Both the position numbers and the translations under genes were made by a program. Below the pieces are notes generated by a model, which was not told the DNA's origin, did no database searches, and worked only from the letters and a program-made list of their open reading frames with translations. Positions 1 through 10,882 of a stretch of DNA of 30,885 nt are shown here, in pieces (the first letter of the stretch is position 1; every line of letters begins with the position of its first letter). The DNA is from Priapulus caudatus. Its lineage: Eukaryota; Priapulida; Priapulimorpha; Priapulimorphida; Priapulidae. The stretch spans positions 65,626-96,510 of the forward strand of contig NW_014577114.1 of assembly GCF_000485595.1 (NCBI RefSeq), in the 5' to 3' direction.

Positions 1-105
1 CGGGGGAGGACGGAGGAAGAGGAGGAGAAGGATGAGGATGGAGGAAGAGGAGGAGGATGAAGGAGGAGGAGGAGGAGGAGGAGAAGGAGGAGGAGGAGGA
101 AGAGG
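1..105. repeat. GGA/GAA purine-rich microsatellite
   Basis: An almost pure purine (+) strand of GGA, GAA and GAT units fills the left edge. It is low-complexity and has no coding meaning. Confidence 0.9.
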
Positions 106-301
106 ATGCTCGGAGAAGCTGTGGTGTGCCACATGCTAGGATGCGGCGCACGCGTGTGGGAAAGCGCGGCGAACTGGCTGACGGTGCTGACGGGTGGTTG
201 TTATTGGTACGGTAAAGCCCCCCCCCCTCTCCCACGCGAAGCCACGCTCCTGTGCGGCCTGCTGTTTATACGGCCGCCAGCAGTGCAGGCGCTAATCATA
301 C

Positions 302-2226
<1,925 letters not shown>

Positions 2227-2275
2227 ATCTATCTATCAATCTATCTATTTTGCTATCTATCTATCTATCTCTATC

Positions 2276-2341
<66 letters not shown>

Positions 2342-2367
2342 CTATCTATCTGATCTATCTATCTATC
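2227..2367. repeat. (CTAT)n tetranucleotide microsatellite
   Basis: CTAT units with scattered CAAT, TTTG and CT interruptions. Confidence 0.95.
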
Positions 2368-2475
2368 CATTCATCATCATGGCACAGGTGAAAGCACTCA
2401 AAATCAAATAGGGTTCCACCTAAGTTCTTCACCAAGTTTGAAGTTTCTACTTCTAACGGTTGCAAAAATATCGAG

Positions 2476-2542
2476 CAGACAGACAGACACACACGCACAC
2501 GCACGCGCACGCGCACGCGCACGCACACGCACACGCACACGC

Positions 2543-2614
<72 letters not shown>

Positions 2615-2640
2615 CATACACACGCACACGCACGCACACA
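2476..2640. repeat. (CA)n/(CGCACA)n compound microsatellite
   Basis: Starts with AGAC units, passes through alternating CGCACA and GCGCAC, then a pure CA run, then ACGCAC units. Confidence 0.95.
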
Positions 2641-2736
2641 AACGGCGCGAAACCAATACGTTCCGCTACACTACGTCAGGAGGATATAAACTACTAAATT
2701 ACTGCGAAGCGTTTGCCTACATTTTTCCAAGAATCA

Positions 2737-3105
2737 AACCCGTTAGTAGAAAACTGACGGGCAAAAGGCAAATAATTGTATTAAGCTGGTTTCGTATTAA
2801 CCACTTCAACATATATTAACCCCGAATTAACAAACAAGGTGCGTACAAGATATTTTATATAGGTTTATATGGATAATTAAGAACTTTAGTAGCGTTAAAT
2901 TGTTCACAAATAGATACAATTACTGCAAAGCCTAAACTCCTTATTCAATTACTACAATTCATTACTACAGTCGCACCCCGTTAGTACGAAACTGACGGGC
3001 CAAAGAAAAATAATCGTATTAAGCGGGTTCCGTATATTATATTAGCCTTAATTTGAAAAGAAAAACAATGGATTAGAAGGTGTGTACAAAGTGTTTTATA
3101 TAGAA
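2737..3105. repeat. Diverged direct repeat with pogo/Tigger-like end sequence
   Basis: Copy 1 (about 2737-2865) and copy 2 (about 2976-3105) share the order CCCGTTAGTA, ACTGACGGGC, a TCGTATTAAG-type block, and GTGYGTACAA then TTTTATATAG, at a spacing of about 239 bp. Copy 2 is led by TACAGTCGCACCCCGTTAG, which resembles the TA-CAGT ends of pogo/Tigger elements. No matching opposite end was found, so these are fragments. Confidence 0.55.
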
Positions 3106-4270
3106 ATGAATATACCGGGACAGAAAATGTCATGTTAGTAACAGGATTCTTGTATTATTGTGTTAAGTCAATATTTTACTAAAAGATTACTCTGAATCGG
3201 GCCGGGATTTAGAGAAATCATCGTAGTCTCATCAGCGTAACGAGCGAATATGGCCGCCGGAGGCAGCCATTTTGCGAGTGATAATAGGTCTATCATCTGA
3301 TTAGGTGAATCTACTGCATAAACAAATGTGTAACGACGCTGAATTAATTATACATGAAGAAACTATATTTGTGCACAGCCCCAGACTGTTCAGTATGCGT
3401 GAAACGACAGACTGTTATTTCTTAAGCCTCTCACACGTATCAAATATTCGACATTCAGCAGCTCGACCCAGATCAACTACAATAGATTCTACATATCAAT
3501 ACCTACCTGTAGAGTCAAGCGTCCATATTCCGGAAACGGAGAACACGTGTGGATTTTGTAACGAACGCGTTGCAGAGCCAGGTAGCAAAAGAACACATGC
3601 GCCAGTACAAACCAAATTTTATGCGAACTATTAAAACCAAGTATCTATAACCAAATTACAACCTTTTACGCCGGTAATAATATTCCACACACTCCAGCGG
3701 TTGATAATGACGAAGGAAAGATCTGGACCATCGCCACGACGAAGAAAATCACACAATGTAATTCTTAACTAGAGAATCACTCTAGTGTTTACGTACGTGC
3801 GCGTCTTTCATCTCCTGACCTTGACGTGTTGTGCCGGTCTTTGTCCTCACGTATTCTTCAGTCGCCGCGTCATTTCTGGCAGATTATCGAGCGCCGTAAT
3901 CATCGACATTTGATTGTCGGTAGAACTTCTAGAGGTGTAATTAAGGGGCTTGTATTTTGAAACAATGCAATATCGACACGACTTTCGTCGTGCTGTAAAT
4001 ACAACAGCCCCTCAACACCCAGATACAATCAGAGCCGGCTGTAATCTGCCGACAACACCCTTTGCTAAGGAAAACCTGGATACATATTCCCAGTGGTTGC
4101 GTTTTTCCGAGACGCTAGCTGAATTAGATTTGCATTCAGACCGGCCCTGCATTTTCGCATCATGTATTTAACTTGCAAATGTTTATATTTGGGATGCAGG
4201 AAAAGTCGACTACACAACACTTTAGGGAAATGTGTCTCTAAAAAAATGCTTTCATCGTTTCTCGTTTCAG
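3106..4270. other. Upstream region of the CCK/sulfakinin gene
   Basis: No protein domain is recognised. A 109-codon open frame at 3305-3634 resembles nothing I know. A pyrimidine-rich acceptor at 4258-4270 shows that a 5' UTR exon must lie in or beyond this stretch, but I cannot place the transcription start. Confidence 0.5.
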
Positions 4271-4272
4271 AT

Positions 4273-4435
4273 ATGCAACACATCGCATTAATATTAATAG
4301 TAGCGGGCGCCATCTGTGCGGTGCAGACCGCACCTCAGCCACATAATGTTAACGCCGACGACCTGCACGATATTATGAAGAAGCTGCTGCCATTATTACA
4401 GCGATCACGCGCCAAAGCCGAAAGCATCACGTCAG
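4273..4435 (+). CDS. CCK: CCK/sulfakinin precursor, coding exon 1 (signal peptide and spacer)
   Basis: The 163-nt coding part encodes residues 1-54. It opens MQHIALILIVAGAICAVQTA, a compact signal peptide, then a spacer with a dibasic KK at 36-37. A pyrimidine-rich acceptor ending tttctcgtttcag stops at 4270, two bases before the ATG, so at least one upstream non-coding exon is expected. The donor is TCAG|gtatcg at 4435/4436, leaving a phase-1 split codon. The same frame is open upstream to an ATG at 4162, but that start would bury the signal peptide and cross the acceptor. Confidence 0.9.
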
Positions 4436-7400
4436 GTATCGTTTTGAAGTTTTGAAACCGTCATCGCGTAATATAAATTTTAATTCAAGGACACATCTCA
4501 AAGAATATTGCAAACTTCTTTTTTTATAACTTTCTTGTGCTTAATTGCAATCTCCTTAGCTGTGTGCCAATGCGCGTGCGAGTGTGTACGCGCGCATGCA
4601 GACGAACATCTGCTGTGCATGTGCGTGTGCGTGTGCGTGTGCGTGTGCGTGTGCGTGGGCGCGTACACGTGCGAGCATGTGTAGTTATACATTATTCCAT
4701 ATTTGTGTTTTCATTATGTGGTTTGGGATATTTATTATAATGAATTAGGCCACTATAACACTCTTTATAATACATATACGGAAATGCACAACGTAAGCAT
4801 TTAGTTTAGCATAAGTTTAGAAATGACAACTTCCCATTTTCATGAGTTAAATATTGTCACAGGAATAGATGGTTGTAGTATACAATCGAAACCTATACCG
4901 GCGAAAATGCGTGCACACCATTGTTGGTTATTGTTTGTTGGTGATAGCAAAAAATCTTTAGCACAATCTCATTAATTTTGACATCATGCAGCGATGGACG
5001 TAACCACGAAATTACCACGAAGTTAGTTTACTTCAGGGACTGGATCTTCAAAGTAGTTGGACGAAGGCAATTCGTGCTGGTGTAGGCACGCGCGTCAATA
5101 ATGTAAGGCGCTTGTCCCGAAGGACGTGAAACAAAACATTGCGTGAAAATGAAAAGCGTTTTACCTCGCCGCCCGCTCAGCGCATCGAGCAGCGACGCGA
5201 AATCGACACAGCTAGTACCTGACTGTAACCTGCACAGTACATGAGCATACACAGGAAAAGCATCTGCTGCTGCCGCCCGCTGTTTATAAACAACAAGAAA
5301 AAATTCCATACGCATGACGTCATCAACGATTACGTTGGATCGACATCCCGTGTAGAAGCGAGAATACGAGCGAAGGCAGACGTGATATAACTGACGAAGT
5401 AGTTGAAGTAAATGATTAAAAAATATGCTCTTAATTACTCGTCTACTTGAAAGGTTAACCCAACAGGTACGTGCGTCGATCCCGTGTTTACGATGAAACA
5501 ATGTCGCGTGTTCGCTGTTACTTTAGTAATACACGTGTGCATTACACTAGTGACTAGTAGAACGACGTACATATTAGTGCAAGCGTATCACACATGCGTG
5601 CGTACGCTAGGCCTATTATCGTATTATTAGATCAACGTGTTTATATTATATAGGCCTACAGGACTGTATAATATAGAATAATATGGAGTCTATATTGTAC
5701 ACTCCGGTATATTTGTGCCGTACACGTGCTTGATTTACATTGGCATACACTGAAATCCGAGCACATGCACTTCCGTTTCTATCTACATGATGGGACATGT
5801 TGATGGTGTACCCTAACAATGCAGTCTCATGTGTTACTATACTTAGTAATACCGCGTCATTAAAGGTCATAAGTACATTTATGTAACATGGAAACGGCAA
5901 GAAAACAAACCTATTTATATATAATTCCGAGTGGATAAATTTATGTATAGAACTCTTGTAAGACCCGTGACCATTTTGTGGAGTGGATGTCGCGTTTGAA
6001 GTTCTTGACTTGAATCTTTTCACATTGCCGCGAATGTAATCATTGAGCCATGCACCTGCATTTTCTTTTTAATGTTGTTATTAGGTTTCTATTAGCTCTA
6101 TCGCGAGGTTTCTATCGCCATCGCTGACATTAGGCCCTTTACCTAAACATTGTTTTACTTCTTACTAGTTTATTTAGCATCACGGCGAATATCGCGGGGC
6201 ACCATATAAAATAATCACAATATAATATAATATAATAAATATATAAATATAATTATAAATATTAATATAATATAATATAATATAATATAATATAATATAA
6301 TATAATATAATATAATATAATATAATATAATATAATATAATATAATATAATATAAATAGAATAATCACGTGTGACTATAGATCCCGTATTCGTTCGTTTA
6401 TTTCTCAGTAAAATTTTAGCAGGCCGGACGCTCCCTCTATTCTTCTCGTTTAGGGTTGCATAACATATGGGCTGCTATCAAAGTAACCAGGTCTTAATGT
6501 TTTAGTGTATGAACCTTAGAAACGTCTAACAGCTACTGAAGCTCATCGCTCTACATGGTTTCGATAAACAATAGGCCGTGGCTACGCGTCCGCTTACCGG
6601 ACGCCGAGCTCCCAGGCTACGCGTCCGGTCATATATTTCTTATGTGAACCCAACTATATTTTTTCAGTAAAAACAATAAACAAGAAGTTTTTACCATTTA
6701 CCTTTAGGTATTTTTATCAAAAAAATGTGTTATTGTAACTTTTGAAGCAATAGTAAATCCAGTAAAATCAACTATTTGAAAGGGGGCGTGGCCTAATCGT
6801 AACGTGGATTTTGGGAATCTGTACTGAGCTTTGTAATGGATGACCGGACGTGTAGCCACTGCGTAAACAATATTGCGACGTCACCATCGTTAATTGTTTA
6901 CAGCCTCGCACAACTCGTCCTCACACAAACAGTCGCTACATCTTCTTCAACAGCTAATATTAGGATAATATCAGAAGTGTATAATAATAGATTATTATTA
7001 GTAGTATCCATTATTATACGCGCCTGATATTATCATTGTGTATCAACCGTAGCATGACAATATTAGTTCACAGTGTTACAGACGATATCCACATGCAATC
7101 ATCCAGTGTGACCTAGCCCCCCGACCTTCTCTTGTGCTACCCATTCCCGGTCAGCTTCTATAATTATTTCTCACAGCATCGTTACCGAGTACTCCCCGCT
7201 GTCATGGACATGCACTACCCTGTCCAGGTTTGTTCTAGATCAGCGGTGAGCTCCTATAGGTGACATAAATACAATAGTGAATGGGATAATAAGCAAACAT
7301 CGGATAATTTTAGTAGTTAAATAAGAATGATATACGATAAGTAGATGTAGGCATTATACAAGCAATCCTGAATGTAAGTAGTAGGCTATCACTTTGACAT

Positions 7401-8416
7401 CCATCGGCCATGACAGAATCGGATTTCCTATAGAATGTATCAAAAGCTAATAATATGTATTATTAGCTCTTGAATGTATGGAAAGAAATATTATGTGTTA
7501 TTTCGCACGCGCTTCGTGCGTTGAATCCAGTTAGTGCATAATGGTTCTGCCTGAACCTGACACCGCTCCCAGGTGTATGAAAGTCACCGGCAATTCGCAG
7601 AGAATTGATGTGGCTGATCTGTGTTGTTGATAGCTGCTACCCCGTCTATACGTCATTCAATTATGTTACAATATCAGGACTGTTTTGGTTATAATATAGA
7701 TGTATCATCTATATTAAGTCACTCATGACAATATGATGCATGCGCTTGTATTTAGATTATGCGCCGAGCGATTACCCATATTAGGTTACTTAGGCTCCCT
7801 CAGTCAATCTTGGCTGCGATTTCCGGCCCCCTGACTGTTATAGCTATCCTTATGTAAATAGGTAATCTTGTCACAGTGTGTATAATTATAATAAAATGGT
7901 CCGTTGCAAGTATTTTTTTTAATTGTGTGGTTTAAATTCAGATGTTCTGTGCTTTGCGGTATACATAAAATCAGGAGTGCATAACAATCTATTATGCATT
8001 CCTGATGAAATAATACCATTTCATCATTACAGGTTCCAATTCAAAGCGTCCAGAGGATTGCTATCGATAAATCGATAGTACTGCAGTAACAGTAAATTAA
8101 AACAGTAGAATTTCGTAAACATTGTTAAATATATGCACTTTTCATGCACATTCTAGCGACGGAAGGAATCCTTGAAGTTGACGTGCGCGTGCGTTAGCGT
8201 TTTCATTCGGGGTTTCTCTCTCATTCAGGAGGAATCGGTGCAGATGCGAACGAGATCAATGGAAAAAACGAGGCGTGGTCAATGTTTGAGGATGCCGACA
8301 GCGGCGATGAGAAGCGCTTCGATGACTACGGACACTGGCGGTTCGGCCGATCGCAGCTGGCGGCAAGTAACACGGACAAACGATACGATGACTACGGCCA
8401 TTGGCGCTTTGGCTAG
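4273..8416 (+). CDS. CCK: Cholecystokinin/sulfakinin-type neuropeptide precursor (whole CDS, two exons)
   Basis: The CDS joins 4273-4435 and 8229-8416 (351 nt, 116 residues plus TAG). It encodes a secreted prohormone. Residues 1-20 are a hydrophobic signal peptide, with a likely cut after VQTA. Residues 21-82 are an acidic spacer. A KR at 83-84 releases FDDYGHWRF-Gly (85-94), followed by a single Arg at 95. A second KR at 105-106 releases YDDYGHWRF-Gly (107-116), which ends directly at the stop. Gly should be the amide donor, and the Asp-Asp before Tyr fits a tyrosine sulfation site. The family is recognised by the DDYGHxRFG core: insect sulfakinin has DDYGHMRF-amide, and deuterostome CCK and cionin are related. 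The Met position is Trp in both copies here, which is unusual. Members act on CCK/sulfakinin GPCRs in satiety and gut control; that role is inferred from the family. The ATG at 4273 was chosen because it gives the signal peptide and lies 2 nt after a splice acceptor. Confidence 0.93.
4614..4660. repeat. (GTGTGC)n microsatellite
   Basis: Six or so GTGTGC units in a slightly wider GT/GC-rich patch (about 4563-4680), inside the CCK intron. Confidence 0.85.
5281..5322 (-). promoter_or_regulatory. CRE plus palindromic TATA-like site inside the CCK intron
   Basis: TGACGTCA at 5315-5322 is a perfect CRE palindrome. TGTTTATAAACA at 5281-5292 is a perfect 12-bp palindrome that holds TATAAA on both strands. 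Read on the - strand they sit in the order CRE, 26 bp, TATA, and a consensus-like donor GGCGAG|gtaaaa follows at 5165. This could be a small antisense promoter with a first exon of about 90 nt, or an intronic enhancer. No gene to pair with it is recognised. Confidence 0.25.
6215..6356. repeat. (TATAA)n pentanucleotide array
   Basis: From about 6262 it is a near-perfect run of TATAA units, preceded by degenerate AT-rich copies. It lies within the CCK intron. Confidence 0.93.
6573..6860. repeat. Possible miniature inverted-repeat element
   Basis: GGCTACGCGTCCGGTCAT near 6615-6632 is mirrored by ATGACCGGACGTGTAGCC at 6840-6857 with one mismatch. A further copy of GTGGCTACGCGTCCG at 6579-6593 forms a local hairpin with CGGACGC. 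No target duplication was found. Confidence 0.4.
7970..8006. repeat. Short palindrome sharing its core with 1394-1468
   Basis: Arms ATCAGGAGTGCATAA (7970-7984) and TTATGCATTCCTGAT (7992-8006), with one mismatch and a 7-bp loop. The arm is nearly the same as ATCAAGAGTGCATAA in the larger palindrome 6.6 kb away. Confidence 0.7.
8229..8416 (+). CDS. CCK: CCK/sulfakinin precursor, coding exon 2 (two mature peptides)
   Basis: The acceptor tctctcattcag ends at 8228. The first two bases complete the Gly codon split by the intron, and the frame runs to TAG at 8414-8416. The exon encodes residues 55-116, including both DDYGHWRFG copies. Codon choice differs between the two copies (CGG TTC GGC against CGC TTT GGC). 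This argues against a very recent duplication or an assembly artefact, and favours selection holding the amino acids. Confidence 0.93.
8318..8347 (+). other. Mature peptide 1: FDDYGHWRF-amide (with Gly donor)
   Basis: Preceded by AAG CGC (KR) and followed by CGA (a single Arg, then SQLAAS). Apart from Trp for Met at position 7, it equals the insect sulfakinin core FDDYGHMRF-amide. Tyr-4 follows two Asp and is a plausible sulfotyrosine. Release at the C-terminal side needs monobasic cleavage or carboxypeptidase trimming after Arg. Confidence 0.88.
8384..8413 (+). other. Mature peptide 2: YDDYGHWRF-amide (with Gly donor)
   Basis: Preceded by AAA CGA (KR) and ended by the stop codon straight after Gly, so amidation needs no further C-terminal cleavage. 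It differs from peptide 1 only at the first residue (Tyr for Phe), which gives it two tyrosines. Sulfation of the first Tyr is uncertain because no acid precedes it apart from the cleaved pro-region. Confidence 0.87.
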
Positions 8417-10294
8417 ATATCATAATCGCGCACGCCCCGATTAGCGAGTTTTCACGAAGGCAACGTACGGTTGATTAAGCACCTAACTCATGGGAAAAAG
8501 GAAGGGAGATGGATTTGCAAGCTTACATCTATAGCTCTGTCAATTGCTTGTACACATGTATATATATCAGGACTCTAACGGGATACCGTTAGTGCTTTTA
8601 TATCTGCTTAATAGCGATGTATCTATTCCGGGTTACAATACACGGCACTACTGATAATCCTGATAATAATAAAGTACCAGCAAATCAATGGATCCAGTGA
8701 GATATGAGTGCATGGCCTGTGGCCTGCGGACATTTTTTCTAAATACGTCAACGGGACAAATCACAATAAAGTGGCGAAATGCAATCGCTAATTCATTATA
8801 CGACATAGTTCATGGTTATTCCATGTCATATTTTTATACAGAAATATCATAGTTCATTATCTTTGGCATATCACCTGTCTTGTAATGTGGCTATGTCGAA
8901 ACTAATGAAGCGGCTGTTATCGTAATATACCGTAAACGAATATTCGTTTGCGTAATCTTCATCTAACTCGACAAATAACAAAATAAAAATTCCTAAAAAC
9001 GTGATCAAGAAAAAGACATTACCTAATATAAATTTAACTTGGCCGTTTACCCAGAAATTGTCAACTGGCAGAAAAAAAGGTTGTCATGTAAGGTTGCGCG
9101 GAGAGGGAAGCACTTAGAGGGAAGAATTATGCAGAAGTATGGGTTTCACGTAGAAAACTGTATCTAAAAACTTGCTCGATTTTTTAAAAGCGAACGTTTT
9201 GCTAATTAATTAGCAGTGAAGCCAATTTTTCGAGATACTTTCATTAGTTGTTCCGTATTCAACAATATTCATTTCAAAGACACATGTACTAAATCGTTAA
9301 AAACAATACTGAAATAAATAAAGTTGGTAAATGGCGAACGAAAATTCTTAAATTAAATAATTTTAGCACGAATAGGATATCAACAAGTTAACGGTAAGGA
9401 AGTTTTATGATTAAGTTATTTGGTTATTCCATGCAAATGTGGCGTGCATTTGGTAATTGGAGATATCATAACTCAAACAGACGGGAAAATATGTGAATAA
9501 ACAGAGGTTTATTTTGCACGTTCTAATAGATTCACACAGTAAAGACGGTACGTTTACTCACCGCTCTCCACTGCCAAAACTCACTGTATCGTTTCAAAAT
9601 GTTCTATTGCAAAACGTAAGATGCGCAAGGTGTAGATGGTAAGGTGTCCCCACAGATCCGTTCTACACAAACAGGCGACACTGGCGCCCATCTTTCCCCC
9701 GTATCACGCGTTCACAGCATCATGGGAAAGGTCGCAAATATATGCGCTATTGCATAGAAATGGTATGGAGAGACCCAAAAGGGATTCCTTCTTATGACAC
9801 AGACAGTATATTATCATAGCAAAACTTACTACGGTTAATAATCAAGATAGGTTAGTTGAGATAATCAGATGTGTAGACCCATATTTATTGTCACGTGCGC
9901 TTTATTTACTTACTGAACGTTATATTACCTTCGTAACCACAGCATGCGTTACGTCTGTTCGCTGGTAGATTCACCGTTTACCGTTGGATCGGGGGTTGTT
10001 CAAAGATTAAATCGGTTAGTGGATAGGTACCGATGGAAACAAAAGCAAACAGTTAAGGAAGCGGCGGCATGAGCTCGCTATTTCTGATGAGACCCGTCAA
10101 TCACTCTACTGGGAACAAATTTTTACAAGCGCGCACCACGTGACTCGATTATGTATGGACAATCTGCATTTACTATACATTGGTTCTAATCCAATGAAAT
10201 GGAAACCATTTAATTTATATTTTATATTTTATATCAACCCACTAAATTCTGATACCTGCTACACTTTCAACAATTAGAAACAGTTCGACAGTTT
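8417..10294. other. 3' UTR of CCK and intergenic DNA
   Basis: Two AATAAA sites (8668, 8765) fall in the first 350 bp. Beyond that I see only AT-rich unique sequence with no open frame of note and no recognisable RNA gene. Confidence 0.55.
8668..8673 (+). promoter_or_regulatory. Candidate polyadenylation signal of the CCK/sulfakinin gene
   Basis: First AATAAA on the + strand after the stop codon, 252 nt downstream. A second AATAAA lies at 8765-8770, so the 3' UTR could be about 270 or 370 nt. There is no transcript evidence. Confidence 0.45.
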
Positions 10295-10882
10295 ATAAAC
10301 ACACGCACGCACGAACACACACAGACGCGCGCACGCACACACAGACGTGCGCACGCACACACACATGCGCGCACGCACACACACACATGCGCGCACGCGC
10401 ACACACACACATGCGCGCACGCACACACACACACATGCGCGCACGCACACACACACACGCACACACGCACACACACATGCGCGCACACACGCACACACAC
10501 ATGCGCGCACACACGCACACACACATGCGCGCACACACGCACACACACATGCGCGCACACCCGCACACACACGCACACACATGCGCGCGCACACACGCGC
10601 GCACACACACATGCGCGCACCCACGCACACACACATGCGCCCACACACGCACACACACATGCGCGCACACACATGCGCGCGCACACACACACACACACAC
10701 ATGCGCGCACACACACATGCGCGCACACACATATGCGCGCACACACGCACACACACATGCGCGCACACACGCACACACACACACACACACATGCGCGCAC
10801 GCACACACACACACACACATGCGCGCACGCACACACACATGCGCGCACGCACACACACATGCGCGCACACACGCACACATAT
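10295..10882. repeat. Alternating purine-pyrimidine minisatellite, 24-bp unit
   Basis: Built from AC/GC steps with ATGCGCGC inserts. Around 10480-10560 the unit is 24 bp (ATGCGCGCACACACGC plus ACACACAC). Nearly every step is purine then pyrimidine, with few breaks (for example near 10330-10345, 10561, 10621 and 10640). All six frames stay open through it, giving spurious Thr/His/Arg or Val/Cys/Ala frames. Confidence 0.95.

Larger units (their letters stand above)
4436..8228 (+). other. CCK/sulfakinin intron (phase 1, 3.8 kb) and its contents
   Basis: It starts gtatcg and ends ttcag. It holds a GT/GC tract (about 4614-4660), a CpG-rich patch with a perfect CRE and a palindromic TATA-like site (5281-5322), a TATAA pentanucleotide array (6215-6356), an inverted-repeat unit (about 6573-6860) and a short palindrome (7970-8006). 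I see no coding exon in the correct phase between the two coding exons. Confidence 0.75.

Noticed and set aside
3305-3634. 109-codon + strand frame upstream of the neuropeptide gene
   Set aside because: Composition is unremarkable, no motif is recognised and there is no paired exon. It could be part of a non-coding upstream exon, but I cannot support a protein.
5028-5501. 157-codon - strand frame in the CCK intron
   Set aside because: No similarity to any family I know. The openness follows from a CpG-rich patch. It was kept only as the context of the possible antisense promoter.
8172-8444. 90-codon + strand frame overlapping CCK exon 2
   Set aside because: It is in the wrong frame and crosses the splice acceptor. 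The real frame gives the two DDYGHWRFG peptides.
10347-10870. CRISPR-like regular repeats
   Set aside because: The units are contiguous and low-complexity with no unique spacers, in an animal genome. It is a minisatellite.
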